64,000 nt of DNA, from positions 1,860,001-1,924,000 of the forward strand of contig OZ219748.1 in the NCBI GenBank assembly GCA_964291335.2, in the 5' to 3' direction. The stretch is from G964291335 sp964291335 (GTDB lineage: Bacteria > Chloroflexota > Dehalococcoidia > Lucifugimonadales > UBA3495). Both the position numbers and the translations under genes were made by a program. The notes below the pieces were generated by a model. That model was not told where the DNA came from. It searched no databases and saw nothing but the letters and a program-made list of their open reading frames with translations. This document shows positions 6,824-16,620 of this stretch, in pieces. Position 1 is the first letter of the stretch. Each line of letters opens with the position of its first letter.

Positions 6824-8680
6824 ATGGCGTACCAGCCGATTGAAGACTACGGAATTATTGGCAATATGCACACCGTGGCCCTGGTCGGGATGAACGGCTC
6901 AATAGACTGGTTTTGCAGCCCCAACTTCGATTCGCCCAGCATTTTTGCGGCTATTCTGGATGACCGGAAGGGGGGCCATTTCAAGATTGCCCCGGCCGGC
7001 GCCAATGGCGAAGTTACCCACAAGCAGATGTATTGGCCCGAAACCAATGTGCTGGTTACCCGCTTTTTCTCGCCCGACGGGGTGGGCGAGGTCATCGACT
7101 TTATGCCGGTCGGGAAACGCCATTCGGGGCATCAGCATAACGAGTTGGTGCGCCGGGTAAACGTGGTGCGGGGCTGTATGACCTTCCGGATGGAATGTTT
7201 CCCCGCTTTCAATTTTGCCCGGGACTGCCACGAGGTTCGCATGAACGACCTGGGCGCCCTGATTACCTCCGACGGCATGGAGCTTCAGCTGGTTACGCGT
7301 ATGCCCCTGCGTCAGGAGCAGAACGGGGTGGTCAGCGAATTCACCCTCCACGCCGACGGGCAGACGGCCACCTTTGCCCTGGACGACAGCAGCAACAACC
7401 GGTCTCCCTACCACCCGCTGGACGAATCGGAAAGCGAACTGCTCTTCTCGGATACGGTGGAATACTGGCGGAACTGGCTGTCGCGCTGCAACTACAAGGG
7501 GCGTTGGCGCGAAATGGTGGAGCGGTCGGCCCTGGTGTTGAAACTGCTTACTTATGACCCGACCGGGGCCATTGTGGCCGCCCCCACGTGCAGCCTGCCG
7601 GAGGATGTGGGCGGGGTACGCAATTGGGATTATCGCTATACCTGGATTCGGGACGCCGCCTTTACCCTCTACGCCCTGCTGCGCATCGGCTTTACCGAGG
7701 AAGCGACCAACTTTATGAAGTTCATCGAGGCGCGGGCCTCCGAAATGAACGAGGACGGCACCCTGCAGGTGATGTATGGCATTGACGGGCGGCACGAGTT
7801 GACCGAGGAAAGCCTGTGGCACCTGGACGGGTATAAAGGCTCCAGCCCGGTACGCATCGGCAACGGCGCCTATGACCAGCTGCAACTGGACATCTACGGC
7901 GAGTTGATGGACTCGGTGTATATTTACAACAAGCACGCTCAGCCGATTTCCTTTGACTTCTGGATTCACCTGCGGCGGCTGACCAATTGGGTGGTGGAGA
8001 ATTGGCATCGGGAGGATGAGGGTATCTGGGAGGTGCGGAGCGGACGAAAGCATTTCGTATATTCCAAGCTGATGTGCTGGGTAGCAATTGACCGGGCCAT
8101 CCGTCTGGCCGATTCGCGTGCCTTTCCGGCTGACCGGGGCCGCTGGGAGGCCGCCCGGGATGCCATTTATGAGGATATTATGGAGCATGGCTGGAGCGAG
8201 GAGCGTCAGGCCTTCGTGCAGTATTACGGCAGCGATTCGCTGGATGCCGCTAACCTGCTGATGCCGCTGGTCTTTTTTGTGGCGCCGGCGGACCCCCGAA
8301 TACTGAAAACGCTGGAGGCGACCAACCGGCCGCCGGAGAACCGGGGCCTGGTCTCCAACAGCCTGGTGTATCGGTACAACCTGGAGTCGTCGCCCGACGG
8401 CCTGACCGGCTACGAAGGGGCCTTCAATATTTGTACCTTCTGGCTGGTGGAGGCCATGAGCCGGGCCGGCCGTTACGACCCCAGGGCGCTGGATCAGGCA
8501 CGGCTGATTTTTGAGAAGATGCTCAGCTACGCCAATCACCTGGGCTTGTACGCCGAGGAAACCGGGCATAGCGGCGAGGGCCTGGGCAACTTTCCCCAGG
8601 CCTTTACGCACCTGGCCCTGATTAGCGCCGCCTGCAACCTGGACCGGGACATCGACAGCGCCGGCCTGGTGGATTGGTAG
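6824..8680 (+). CDS. Glycoside hydrolase family 15 (glucoamylase/trehalase-like) protein
   Basis: A 618-residue protein starting MAYQPIEDYGIIGN, with AGGAG 7-11 nt upstream. The longer open frame to 6683 has no supporting SD. The N-terminal beta domain includes SIDWFC (about residue 25). The (alpha/alpha)6 barrel shows GVRNWDYRYTWIRDA (about 264-278) and GYKGSSPVRIGN (about 335-347), hallmark GH15 segments lining the active site, where paired glutamates hydrolyse alpha-glucosidic bonds. No signal peptide is apparent, so it is probably cytoplasmic and acts on glycogen fragments or trehalose. It stands alone between a terminator and a repeat-bearing spacer. Confidence 0.88.
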   Translation: MAYQPIEDYGIIGNMHTVALVGMNGSIDWFCSPNFDSPSIFAAILDDRKGGHFKIAPAGANGEVTHKQMYWPETNVLVTRFFSPDGVGEVIDFMPVGKRHSGHQHNELVRRVNVVRGCMTFRMECFPAFNFARDCHEVRMNDLGALITSDGMELQLVTRMPLRQEQNGVVSEFTLHADGQTATFALDDSSNNRSPYHPLDESESELLFSDTVEYWRNWLSRCNYKGRWREMVERSALVLKLLTYDPTGAIVAAPTCSLPEDVGGVRNWDYRYTWIRDAAFTLYALLRIGFTEEATNFMKFIEARASEMNEDGTLQVMYGIDGRHELTEESLWHLDGYKGSSPVRIGNGAYDQLQLDIYGELMDSVYIYNKHAQPISFDFWIHLRRLTNWVVENWHREDEGIWEVRSGRKHFVYSKLMCWVAIDRAIRLADSRAFPADRGRWEAARDAIYEDIMEHGWSEERQAFVQYYGSDSLDAANLLMPLVFFVAPADPRILKTLEATNRPPENRGLVSNSLVYRYNLESSPDGLTGYEGAFNICTFWLVEAMSRAGRYDPRALDQARLIFEKMLSYANHLGLYAEETGHSGEGLGNFPQAFTHLALISAACNLDRDIDSAGLVDW

Positions 8681-8895
8681 GGCAGCCTTCCGGGTAAGAC
8701 CGGACCGCTGCTCGGCCGGCAAACCAATACGCCCACGCCCTCAAGCCCACCGAAGAAGCCGGTATTCTCCCGGGTCGTTGCCGGGTCTGGGCGGGCAACC
8801 CTCCATTATCAGGCCGTGCGCGGGATAACCCCGGCCTTGCGGTTTACCGGGGGGCCGGGCGGGCCATTATCAGGCCGTGCGCGGGATAACCCCGG
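8681..8895. repeat. Spacer with a 32-nt direct repeat (61-nt period)
   Basis: Bases 8803-8834 recur at 8864-8895, beginning CCATTATCAGGCCGTGCGCG. The spacer otherwise holds no gene that I can support. The second copy abuts the FN3 remnant. Confidence 0.75.
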
Positions 8896-9180
8896 TACGA
8901 TTTCAGCATCGCAAAGCAGGCGAAAGCTGGCCCGACGCCAGCCCGGTGGCTGCCGTCAAAGACACCGATACCGCATACACCATAACGGGACTGGAAAACG
9001 GAGCCGCGTACGAGTTCCGGGTGCGGGCGCACGATAGCCGCAGCTCCGGCGCTTGGTCCAGCGTCCTGTTTGGCGATACGCCCACCAACCCGCCCCGGCC
9101 GCCCCGGCCCCGGCTGCCGCCAAACCCACGGCTACGCCGGCACCGACCCCGATACACACCTGCACCCAACGTATATTGGG
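8896..9180 (+). pseudogene. FN3-domain surface-protein remnant
   Basis: The frame reads an FN3-like segment (RFQHRKAGESWPD..., TAYTITGLENGAAYEFRVRAHDS, SSVLFGDTPTN) resembling the domain of the 683-3739 protein. It has no signal peptide or plausible start. After TPTN the Thr/Pro tract runs on in another frame (TPAPTP-type codons near 9137-9160), indicating frameshift decay. I read it as the debris of a paralogous surface protein. Confidence 0.6.
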
Positions 9181-9291
9181 AATACCGCTTCACCGTCCTT
9201 GCGCTTAAATCCATGTGCTACAATAGGCTGGTTGCTTTAACTACGGCAAAAACTGAAGGCCGACGGTCTGACCGGCGGGAAGAGGGGAATT

Positions 9292-10302
9292 ATGGCGGAA
9301 CTTGATCGGGATACTCTCTTGCAGCTTTATCGGACTATGACTACCATCCGCCATTTTGAGGAACGGGGCATACCGGAAACCGGACAACGGGGAATGTCCG
9401 GCTCGGTTCATTCCTCAGCCGGGCAAGAGGCGGTGCCCACCGGCATTTGCGCCCACCTGACCGTGGACGACTATATCGGCAGCACGCATCGAGGTCACGG
9501 CCACTGCATCGCCAAGGGAGTGGATCCCAAGCTGATGATGGCCGAACTCTTCGGACGGGTTACCGGCCCTAACAAGGGCAAGGGCGGTTCCATGCACATC
9601 GCCGACATGAGCAAGGGAATGCTGGGGACCAACGGCGTAGTCGCCGCCAGCGTGCCGCTGGCCGTCGGCGCCGCCCTTACCGCCAAGCTGCGCAACCTGG
9701 GCCGGGTGGCCGTGGCCTTCTTCGGCGACGGCGGGGCCAACCAGGGCGTGCTTCACGAGTGCATGAACCTGGCCTCGGTCTGGAAGCTGCCGGTCATCTT
9801 CTGCTGCGAAAACAACGGCTATGCCGAATCCACCCCGGTGGAATACGCCCTCTCCACCGCCCGGGTGGCCGACCGGGCCGCCGGCTACGATATGCCCGGC
9901 GTGCATGTGGACGGGATGGACGTTTTCGATGTTTACGAGGCCGGCGGCGAGGCGGTGCGCCGGGCCCGGGCCGGCGCTGGGCCGTCCCTGCTGGAATGCC
10001 GTACCTACCGCTATTACGGCCACACGGTTTTTGACAACCCCTTAAGCTACCGTACCCAGGAGGAGCAGGATTACTGGCGGAACCGGGACCCGCTGAAGCT
10101 GTTCCGGGAGCGGGTAGTGCCCACCGGGCTGATTGCCGCCGGGCAGCTGGACGCCCTGGACCGGGAGGCGCAGGAACTGATGGAGGAAGCCATCCGCTTC
10201 GCCGATGAAAGCCCCCTGCCGCAGCCCCGGGAACTATACGACGACGTTTACGTGGACTACCCGGTAGATATGATGCGCCGTGGGGTTAACCTGGAGGTTT
10301 AG
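9292..10302 (+). CDS. 2-oxoacid/acetoin dehydrogenase E1 component, alpha subunit
   Basis: A 336-residue thiamine-diphosphate enzyme subunit. The ThDP motif GDGGANQGVLHE...ENN starts near residue 145, and STHRGHGH and KGGSMHIAD lie before it as in PdhA/AcoA proteins. With E1-beta it decarboxylates a 2-oxo acid (or acetoin) and passes the acyl group to an E2 lipoyl protein. The beta subunit gene is 3 kb downstream, separated by a DNA methylase, which is unusual because alpha and beta are normally adjacent. No E2 or E3 gene is in the window. Substrate cannot be fixed from sequence. Confidence 0.9.
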   Translation: MAELDRDTLLQLYRTMTTIRHFEERGIPETGQRGMSGSVHSSAGQEAVPTGICAHLTVDDYIGSTHRGHGHCIAKGVDPKLMMAELFGRVTGPNKGKGGSMHIADMSKGMLGTNGVVAASVPLAVGAALTAKLRNLGRVAVAFFGDGGANQGVLHECMNLASVWKLPVIFCCENNGYAESTPVEYALSTARVADRAAGYDMPGVHVDGMDVFDVYEAGGEAVRRARAGAGPSLLECRTYRYYGHTVFDNPLSYRTQEEQDYWRNRDPLKLFRERVVPTGLIAAGQLDALDREAQELMEEAIRFADESPLPQPRELYDDVYVDYPVDMMRRGVNLEV

Positions 10303-10317
10303 GGGGGTAAGCGGTCT

Positions 10318-13300
10318 ATGCTGGAAGAACCTCAACTGAACGGACGCATCGCCAGCGTCATCAACAGGATAACCGGTTCGGCCGGGTGGCAAGCCCGCGA
10401 AGAGCTTAGAGGAGCCTTGCGCGGGCCCCAAACCAAACCGGACGTGTTGATTATTCGTGAAGAAGGTCCGCCCATTGTGCTGGAAGTGGAATACCCGCCG
10501 GCGGCAACCGTAGCCGACGATTGCATGAAGAGCATTGGACGAGAGCTTGAACCGAAAGTGGCGGAAGCTTCCGGCAAAGTCAGTTCCGTTATTGCCATCC
10601 GCGCCACTGAAGAGTTGCACCAGTGCGCCACCGGCGACGACGCCCAGGAAATGCTTGAAGCCGGACATGAAATCGAGTACGCCGTTTACCAGGGAAACGC
10701 CCGGGAGCAGACGCGCTTCCCCTCGGCAGGGTTTATCAGAGGAAACATCAAGGATCTGGTTGACTTCATCCGTCCGGCTGCAGAACCGCAGGACATTATT
10801 AACCTGGCAACCCAGGCTTTTGAGCAGGGCGTGGAAGACGCTGCTACTATAATCTTGTCCTATGCCAGAAGGTATAAGTTCGGCGAGCGTATCGGAACCG
10901 CTTTGCGCCAGCAGTGGCCGGCCTATCCGGAAAAAGAACCTGAAACGCCCAGCGAGTTGAACCAGGAAAAGGCGGACCAGGAAGCCAGAAAGCAGACGGC
11001 GAAAATGACCGCCACCATGCTAATCAACGCCTTGGCCTATCAGCAGAACCTGGCCGGCTACTCCGCAGAGGTGGAAATCGACGGGCGCAAGGAAACCCGC
11101 ACCATCAAAAACCTGGCGGAAATAAGCAAACCTACCGGTCTCCACCTCAGCGACGTAATAGCCGAATGGGATAACATCCTTTCCATCAATTACTGGCCCA
11201 TTTTCCACATCGCCAAGAAGCTGCTGCTGATTATTCCGGCATCGGCGGCTAACGCATTGCTGGCCGGCATGGATGAAACCGCCAATGCCATTCAGGACGC
11301 TATCAAGCAGAACGACGTGGCCGGCACGGTGTTTCAGAAGCTGATTGCCGACCGGCAGACGCTGGCTACTTACTACACCCGACCGGAAAGCACTACCCTG
11401 GCGGCCTTCCTGGCTGTGCCGGATAACCTGGATTGGGCGAACCCCGACACGCTGAAGGATTACCGCATTGCCGATTACGCCTGCGGCTCCGGCGGGCTGG
11501 CGCTGGCCGCCTACCAGCGGGCCAGAGACCTGCACCGCAACCACGGCGGCAACCCGGACAGCGTCCACGGCTATATGATGGAGAACAGCCTTACCGCCTG
11601 CGACATAATGCCGGCTGCGGTACACCTGACCTCGTCGCTGTTGGCCTCCGTGGCGCCCGGGGAACGCTACACCGGAACCCGGAACGTGCTTTACCCTTTT
11701 GGCGGCGCCGGGGAAACGGATCAGAAAGGGAAGCCGATAGTTAACGTCGGCTCGCTGGAATTGCTGAACATCAAGACGACCACCTACCAGGCGGTTTTGC
11801 CCCTGAACGAACAAATGGCGTTGGGCGCAACCCGGAAACGCAAGACGATTGAAGTGGATATGGCGCCGCTCTCCCAATCCCTGGTCATCATGAACCCGCC
11901 CTTTACCACTCCCACCAACCACGCCGCCGACCATGCCAAGCCCGGCAACCCGGCTTTCGCCGCCTTTAATACTACCGAGGCGGAACAGAAGGTTATGGCG
12001 GATAAGGTGAAGAAACTGGCGAAGGGAACCATCAGCGACGGCAATGCCGGGCTGGGTTCAAATTTCAGCCAGATTGCCCACAATATGGTCAGACCGGGTG
12101 GACATATAGCATTGATACTGCCCCTGTCGGCAATGATTGGCGGTATTTGGGACGGCAAATATGAACGCAGCTGGCAGAAGCTGCGCCGCTTGCTGGCCGA
12201 AGGCTACAATGACATCATTATCATTACCATAGCCCAAGCGGCGGCGCGGGATTCATCATTTTCTGCCGATACCAATATGGCGGAAGTTCTTGTTATAGCC
12301 CGGCGCCTGAAAAACCAAGAGCGTCCCCAGAACCTGGCTTATTTCGTCAACCTCCTGGAACGCCCGGCGGACAAATTGGCGGCGCAGGAAACCGCTAAGG
12401 CAATCAGGAAAATCATAGCTGGTACGACTCAGCCGGGAGATTACTCCAATGTCAGCATAGGCGACTTTCAAGTCGGTACTGTGCAACTGAGAAGAATTAA
12501 ACCACTAGAGAGATGGACAACAGTCGGAGTTGCGAATTTAGGCTTGGTACAAGCTGCGGAAGAGTTAGCCCAAGGCAAATTGCGGCTGCCGCGCAGTGCA
12601 AAGGCAGTGCCGATACCAATGACACAAATGGGTAAAATAGGCACGGTTGGGCCGTTGCATCGAGATATTGACGGCGGTTACCTGGAACCCGACAGGGGCC
12701 CCTTTACCAAGCACGACGGAGCCGGTAGCGGAACGGAATGGCCCTTCCTGTGGAACCGCGACAGCGAAATACAACAGAGCATGCGGGTTTCCCCCGATAG
12801 CCACGGCATCGTAAAGTCGGGCTGCGACGCGGAGGCGGAGCAAATCTGGCAGATGGCGAGCCACTTGCATATCAGCAACGAGTGCGGGTTTAATTCCAGC
12901 CCTACTTGTGCAGCCTTTACTCAACAGAAATCTTTAGGCGGTAGTTCTTGGCCTAACCTCCAGATGAAAACTACAGAAATGGAGAAAGCTGCGTGCGTTT
13001 GGCTTAATGGAACACTAGGACTTATATGCTTTTGGATAAATAGTAACCGTACCCAAGTCGGACGTGGGAGAACTACCGTAACCGCCATACCGAATATCCC
13101 AAGCTTGGACGTCACCAGTCTTGACGCTGACCGGCTGCAAGCCGCCGTCCAAATCTACGAAGACCTCTGCCAGAAAAAGCTGCTGCCGGCTAACGAAGCC
13201 TACCGGGACCCGGTGCGCCAGGAACTGGACCGCCGGCTGCTTACGGAAGTGCTGGGGTTGGACGATAACGCCGTTGAGCAATTGGCAATTCTGCGCCACC

Positions 13301-13356
13301 AGTGGTGCAGTGAACCTACGGTTACCGGAACCAAGAAGACCGGCCCGGACGCCTGA
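10318..13356 (+). CDS. Large N6-adenine DNA methylase with N-terminal nuclease-like domain (type IIG-like candidate)
   Basis: A 1012-residue protein, 15 bp after E1-alpha and 20 bp before E1-beta. The SAM motif I is DYACGSGGLAL (from about residue 386) and motif IV is NPPF (526-529), the gamma-class arrangement of HsdM and type IIG enzymes. The N-terminus has PDVLII...IVLEVEYPP (about 40-65), reminiscent of a PD-(D/E)xK fold with Glu in place of Lys; activity is unproven. The C-terminal third, expected to recognise target DNA, is more AT-rich in patches (about 12440-12660 and 12880-13110). No separate R or S subunit is adjacent, so it is either a single-chain R-M enzyme or an orphan methylase. 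Confidence 0.75.
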   Translation: MLEEPQLNGRIASVINRITGSAGWQAREELRGALRGPQTKPDVLIIREEGPPIVLEVEYPPAATVADDCMKSIGRELEPKVAEASGKVSSVIAIRATEELHQCATGDDAQEMLEAGHEIEYAVYQGNAREQTRFPSAGFIRGNIKDLVDFIRPAAEPQDIINLATQAFEQGVEDAATIILSYARRYKFGERIGTALRQQWPAYPEKEPETPSELNQEKADQEARKQTAKMTATMLINALAYQQNLAGYSAEVEIDGRKETRTIKNLAEISKPTGLHLSDVIAEWDNILSINYWPIFHIAKKLLLIIPASAANALLAGMDETANAIQDAIKQNDVAGTVFQKLIADRQTLATYYTRPESTTLAAFLAVPDNLDWANPDTLKDYRIADYACGSGGLALAAYQRARDLHRNHGGNPDSVHGYMMENSLTACDIMPAAVHLTSSLLASVAPGERYTGTRNVLYPFGGAGETDQKGKPIVNVGSLELLNIKTTTYQAVLPLNEQMALGATRKRKTIEVDMAPLSQSLVIMNPPFTTPTNHAADHAKPGNPAFAAFNTTEAEQKVMADKVKKLAKGTISDGNAGLGSNFSQIAHNMVRPGGHIALILPLSAMIGGIWDGKYERSWQKLRRLLAEGYNDIIIITIAQAAARDSSFSADTNMAEVLVIARRLKNQERPQNLAYFVNLLERPADKLAAQETAKAIRKIIAGTTQPGDYSNVSIGDFQVGTVQLRRIKPLERWTTVGVANLGLVQAAEELAQGKLRLPRSAKAVPIPMTQMGKIGTVGPLHRDIDGGYLEPDRGPFTKHDGAGSGTEWPFLWNRDSEIQQSMRVSPDSHGIVKSGCDAEAEQIWQMASHLHISNECGFNSSPTCAAFTQQKSLGGSSWPNLQMKTTEMEKAACVWLNGTLGLICFWINSNRTQVGRGRTTVTAIPNIPSLDVTSLDADRLQAAVQIYEDLCQKKLLPANEAYRDPVRQELDRRLLTEVLGLDDNAVEQLAILRHQWCSEPTVTGTKKTGPDA

Positions 13357-13376
13357 TAAACATAAGGAGCAACACC

Positions 13377-14420
13377 ATGACCACCGCCATGCTGCCCGCC
13401 ACTGACCGGGCGCTGCGTTACCGGGAAGCTATTAACGAGGCCCTGCGCCAGGAAATGGAGCGGGATGAAACCGTCATCATCATGGGCGAGGAAATCGCCG
13501 GGGGGGCCGGCCGGGAGCATCTGGGCATCGTGGATGCCTGGGGCGGCCCTTTCCGTACCACCGTGGGCCTGATTCAGCAGTTCGGCAGCCAGCGGGTGCT
13601 GGATACCCCCCTGTCCGAGGCCGCTTTCATCGGCACGGCGATCGGGGCCGCTTCTACCGGAATGCGCGCCGTGGCCGAGTTGATGTTCGTGGACTTTGTG
13701 GGCGTTTGTATGGATCAGCTGCTGAATAATGCCGCCAAAATGCGCTATATGTTCGGGGGTCAGGTTAAGGTTCCCTTTACCATGCTTACCCGTATCGGCG
13801 CCGGCTTTGGCAGCGCCGCCCAGCATTCCGAATCTTTCTACTCGATTTTCAGCCATATTCCCGGCCTGAAGGGGGTGGCGCCTTCCGACCCTTATACCGC
13901 CAAGGGCCTGCTGATTGCAGCAATCCGCGATGATGACCCGGTGGTCTATTTTGAGCATAAGGGGCTGTATGGCGATACCGGCCCGGCGCCGGAAGCCCCC
14001 TATGCTCTGCCGTTGGGCAAGGCGCGTATTCTGCGGCCCGGCGCCGATGTTACCCTGGTGGGTATTTCCCGGATGACCTGGGTGGCTGCCGAAGCCGCCG
14101 GGGAGCTGGCCGGCCAGGGCGTAAACGCCGAGGTGGTGGACCTGCTCAGTGTTTCGCCCATCGACTACGACCTGATTATCGATTCGGTGCGCCGTACCCA
14201 TCGGCTGGTGGTGGTGGATGAGGATACGCCGGTGTGCAGTCTGGCGTCGGACATCTGCGCGCGGGTGGCCGAAGAGGCTTTTGATTACCTGGACGCCCCG
14301 CCCTCCCGGGTAACTGCGCCCCATACGCCGGTGCCTTACAGCCGGCCTCTGGAGGACGCTTACGTCCCCAACGCTGCCCGGGTCGTCCGAACCGTCAACG
14401 GGCTGATTAGCCGGGGGTAA
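13377..14420 (+). CDS. 2-oxoacid/acetoin dehydrogenase E1 component, beta subunit
   Basis: A 347-residue transketolase-like beta subunit with AAGGAG before ATG 13377. Family features include MGEEIAGGAG near residue 33, RVLDTPLSEAAFIG, the helix MRAVAELMFVDF, and the C-terminal transketolase domain (VTLVGISRMTW...VVDLLSVSPIDYD). It forms the alpha2beta2 E1 with the 9292 product. It is followed after 17 bp by an S49 peptidase gene in the same direction, so 9292-15283 is probably one transcription unit with a methylase in its middle. Confidence 0.9.
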   Translation: MTTAMLPATDRALRYREAINEALRQEMERDETVIIMGEEIAGGAGREHLGIVDAWGGPFRTTVGLIQQFGSQRVLDTPLSEAAFIGTAIGAASTGMRAVAELMFVDFVGVCMDQLLNNAAKMRYMFGGQVKVPFTMLTRIGAGFGSAAQHSESFYSIFSHIPGLKGVAPSDPYTAKGLLIAAIRDDDPVVYFEHKGLYGDTGPAPEAPYALPLGKARILRPGADVTLVGISRMTWVAAEAAGELAGQGVNAEVVDLLSVSPIDYDLIIDSVRRTHRLVVVDEDTPVCSLASDICARVAEEAFDYLDAPPSRVTAPHTPVPYSRPLEDAYVPNAARVVRTVNGLISRG

Positions 14421-14437
14421 CCCGGGAGGAACCAGCA

Positions 14438-15283
14438 ATGCTGCGATTGTTCCGACATGATTACCGTATCGCCGTCGTAGAAATTCACGGGGTCATCGGC
14501 GCCCGGGTCCGGGAGTCGGTGTACGCCCGGCTGTTCCAGGACATAGCCGGCAGCAAACGCTACCGGGCTTTGCTGCTGGATATTCAATCTCCGGGCGGGT
14601 CGGCGGCCGGTTCCGAGATTCTGCACCACAGCCTGCGGCAGGTGGCGGCCCGCAAGCCGGTGGTGGCCCACATTCGCAGTCTGGGGGCTTCCGGCGGCTA
14701 CTACCTGGCCTGCGCCGCCGGGAAAATTACCGCCCTGCCCACCACCATGGTCGGCTCCATCGGGGTTATCTACCTGCGTCCGGTGCTGGAGCAGCTGCTA
14801 ATCCGGGCCGGGGTCGAGTTCTCGGTGTTCAAGGGCGGGCGGCTCAAGGATATGGGCGGTTTCTGGCGCAGCCCCACCGATGAGGAGTCCGAGAGATTCC
14901 AGAGCCTGATTGCCGAGGTCTATGACAATTTCGTGGCCGTGGTGGCCCAGGGGCGTCCGCTGGAGGAGGCCCAGGTTCGGGAACTGGCTACCGGCGAGCT
15001 TTTTACCGCCCAGCGGGGCCGGGAGCTGGGGCTGGTGGACGAACTGATGAGCTTCGAGCAGTCGCTGGAGCTGGCCGGCAGCTTGGCCAACCTGCCGCCG
15101 GGCCGGGCGCGCCCGCGCTGGGTGCGCCCCCACCGGACCTTTTCGGAAAAGCTCACCGGCCGCCCGGCGGCGCAAACCCACGGCAGCGGCGCCTTGAGCC
15201 TGCTGCCGGCAGACTGGCAGCGTCTGCTGACCGGCGGCTTCTATTATCTGGAACCCGCATCCCTGCTGGGCAGCGGAGAGTAA
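14438..15283 (+). CDS. S49-family peptidase (SppA-like)
   Basis: A 281-residue protein with GGGAGGA before ATG. It shows the S49 fold motifs: SPGGSAAGSE (about 49), the nucleophile region LGASGGYYLA (Ser about 85), VGSIGVIY, and GGRLKDMG with the likely catalytic Lys (about 138). The family degrades signal peptides and membrane-protein fragments. There is no N-terminal membrane helix, unlike E. coli SppA, so it is a short form, perhaps cytoplasmic or peripheral. Its place after the E1 genes looks incidental. Confidence 0.85.
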   Translation: MLRLFRHDYRIAVVEIHGVIGARVRESVYARLFQDIAGSKRYRALLLDIQSPGGSAAGSEILHHSLRQVAARKPVVAHIRSLGASGGYYLACAAGKITALPTTMVGSIGVIYLRPVLEQLLIRAGVEFSVFKGGRLKDMGGFWRSPTDEESERFQSLIAEVYDNFVAVVAQGRPLEEAQVRELATGELFTAQRGRELGLVDELMSFEQSLELAGSLANLPPGRARPRWVRPHRTFSEKLTGRPAAQTHGSGALSLLPADWQRLLTGGFYYLEPASLLGSGE

Positions 15284-15444
15284 ATCGGCCCGGTTTGCGC
15301 TGGACGCCTCCGCCAGATGCGCCCCTTGCCGTTGAACCGGCCGGGCGCCGGCCGGAATGGCGGAGCCGGCCGCCGGGGAGGCTGGGGTAACCCGCGCCCC
15401 GGGTGAACTGCCCCCGGCCCGGCTTCGCCGTCCCGCCGCCGGGG

Positions 15445-16620
15445 TCACCAACCGGCATCTTTGGGCAGCAGCCCCAGCAGGGCTTGCCCCCCGAACTCGT
15501 AATTGGCAAGCAGACCGGCCCCGTGCTGGGCAACCACGTGAACATCGCGCCAGCGCCGCTCCAGCCCCAGGCTGCGGTGAATGGCGTTGGTGCCGGCGGC
15601 GTGAAAGAGTATGTCCACCCCTTTAACTGCCTGGTGTATGGCGTGGGTAATGGCTAACCTCGCCTGGGTTACTTCCGGGCTGGGCCGGGGCATAACATCG
15701 CCGAAGGCCTGCCATGCCCGGTCAACTGCGTCCAGCACGTAAGCCCGGGCGCCGCTGATAATGGCCTCGGCCTCGCCAACCTTGCCCTGAACCGGCGTCC
15801 GGTCGCGCAGCAGCGCTGCCGAAATGGTCGTTCCTGATTGGGTTGCCACCCGGATGAATTCGTCCATGGCGCCCCGGGCGACGCCCAAGGCGACGGCGGC
15901 CACCAGCAGCCAGATAGCAGTGAGCATAGTGCGCGGGCTGTAGAGGAACCCGGGTTCCCGGGGTGGGCTGTAGAGACGAAAACTCCGTTCCGTGGGGACG
16001 AAAACATCTTTCAGCTCGAAGTCGTTGCTCCCGGTGCCGCACAATCCCACCACCTGCCAGGTATCCAGCACTCTGGCCGTCTCCGCCGGGGTAAACAGCA
16101 TAACCGTCTCCGGCGGCCCGGCGTCGGAGACGGCCGGGCTGTCCGGGTCAACCACCTTGCTGTTGACGAAGAGCCAGTTGGCGTTGTCAATACCGCTGGC
16201 ATAGTCCCAGCGACCGTTGACCCGATAACCGCCGCTTACCGGGCGGGCCTGACCCAGGGGGCGGAAAGACCCGGCGGCCCGGAAGTCGGGCGGGCAGCCG
16301 AACATTTTCCGGGCCGCAGCCGTAGTAAGGCTGCCGGTGAACACTGCGCCGCCGTTAGACAGCAGGCCGCACCAGCCTACGGAAGCCTCGGCCCTGGAAA
16401 GTTCCTCGATTACCCGGAAAGCGGTAATCGGGTCCGCCTGGGGGCCGCCCATACTGGCCGGCAGGAAGAGCTGGCCGGCCCCGGTTCGGGCCACCTGCCG
16501 GGCCAGCCCGGCCGGCACCCGCCGCAGTCGGTCCATTTCCTCCCGGGCAGCGGCGATGTCGGGAGCCAGGTTGCGCGCCGCCTGCACCAAATCTGCGGCT
16601 ATGGGTTCCCGTACTTGCAT
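15445..16620 (-). CDS. Acyl-CoA dehydrogenase-fold flavoprotein (HsaA-like monooxygenase subgroup)
   Basis: A 391-residue protein with N-terminal helical, middle beta and C-terminal helical domains of the acyl-CoA dehydrogenase superfamily. Visible pieces are FLPASMGGP, GWCGLLSNGG, VNGRWDYASGIDNANW and the C-terminal HAAGTNAIHRSLGLERRWRDVH. The absence of the usual catalytic Glu context and the RDVH ending suggest the flavin-dependent hydroxylase subgroup (HsaA, indole-acetate monooxygenase) rather than a beta-oxidation enzyme. A reductase partner is not adjacent. Convergent with the S49 peptidase gene. Confidence 0.75.
   Translation of the reverse strand: MQVREPIAADLVQAARNLAPDIAAAREEMDRLRRVPAGLARQVARTGAGQLFLPASMGGPQADPITAFRVIEELSRAEASVGWCGLLSNGGAVFTGSLTTAAARKMFGCPPDFRAAGSFRPLGQARPVSGGYRVNGRWDYASGIDNANWLFVNSKVVDPDSPAVSDAGPPETVMLFTPAETARVLDTWQVVGLCGTGSNDFELKDVFVPTERSFRLYSPPREPGFLYSPRTMLTAIWLLVAAVALGVARGAMDEFIRVATQSGTTISAALLRDRTPVQGKVGEAEAIISGARAYVLDAVDRAWQAFGDVMPRPSPEVTQARLAITHAIHQAVKGVDILFHAAGTNAIHRSLGLERRWRDVHVVAQHGAGLLANYEFGGQALLGLLPKDAGW

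Noticed and set aside
6899..8722. Long antisense frame across the glucoamylase gene, and similar ones opposite E1, FAD oxidase, hydroxyacid dehydrogenase and nadB
   Set aside because: Typical shadows in high-GC genes; Pro/Arg/Gly-rich, no domains.
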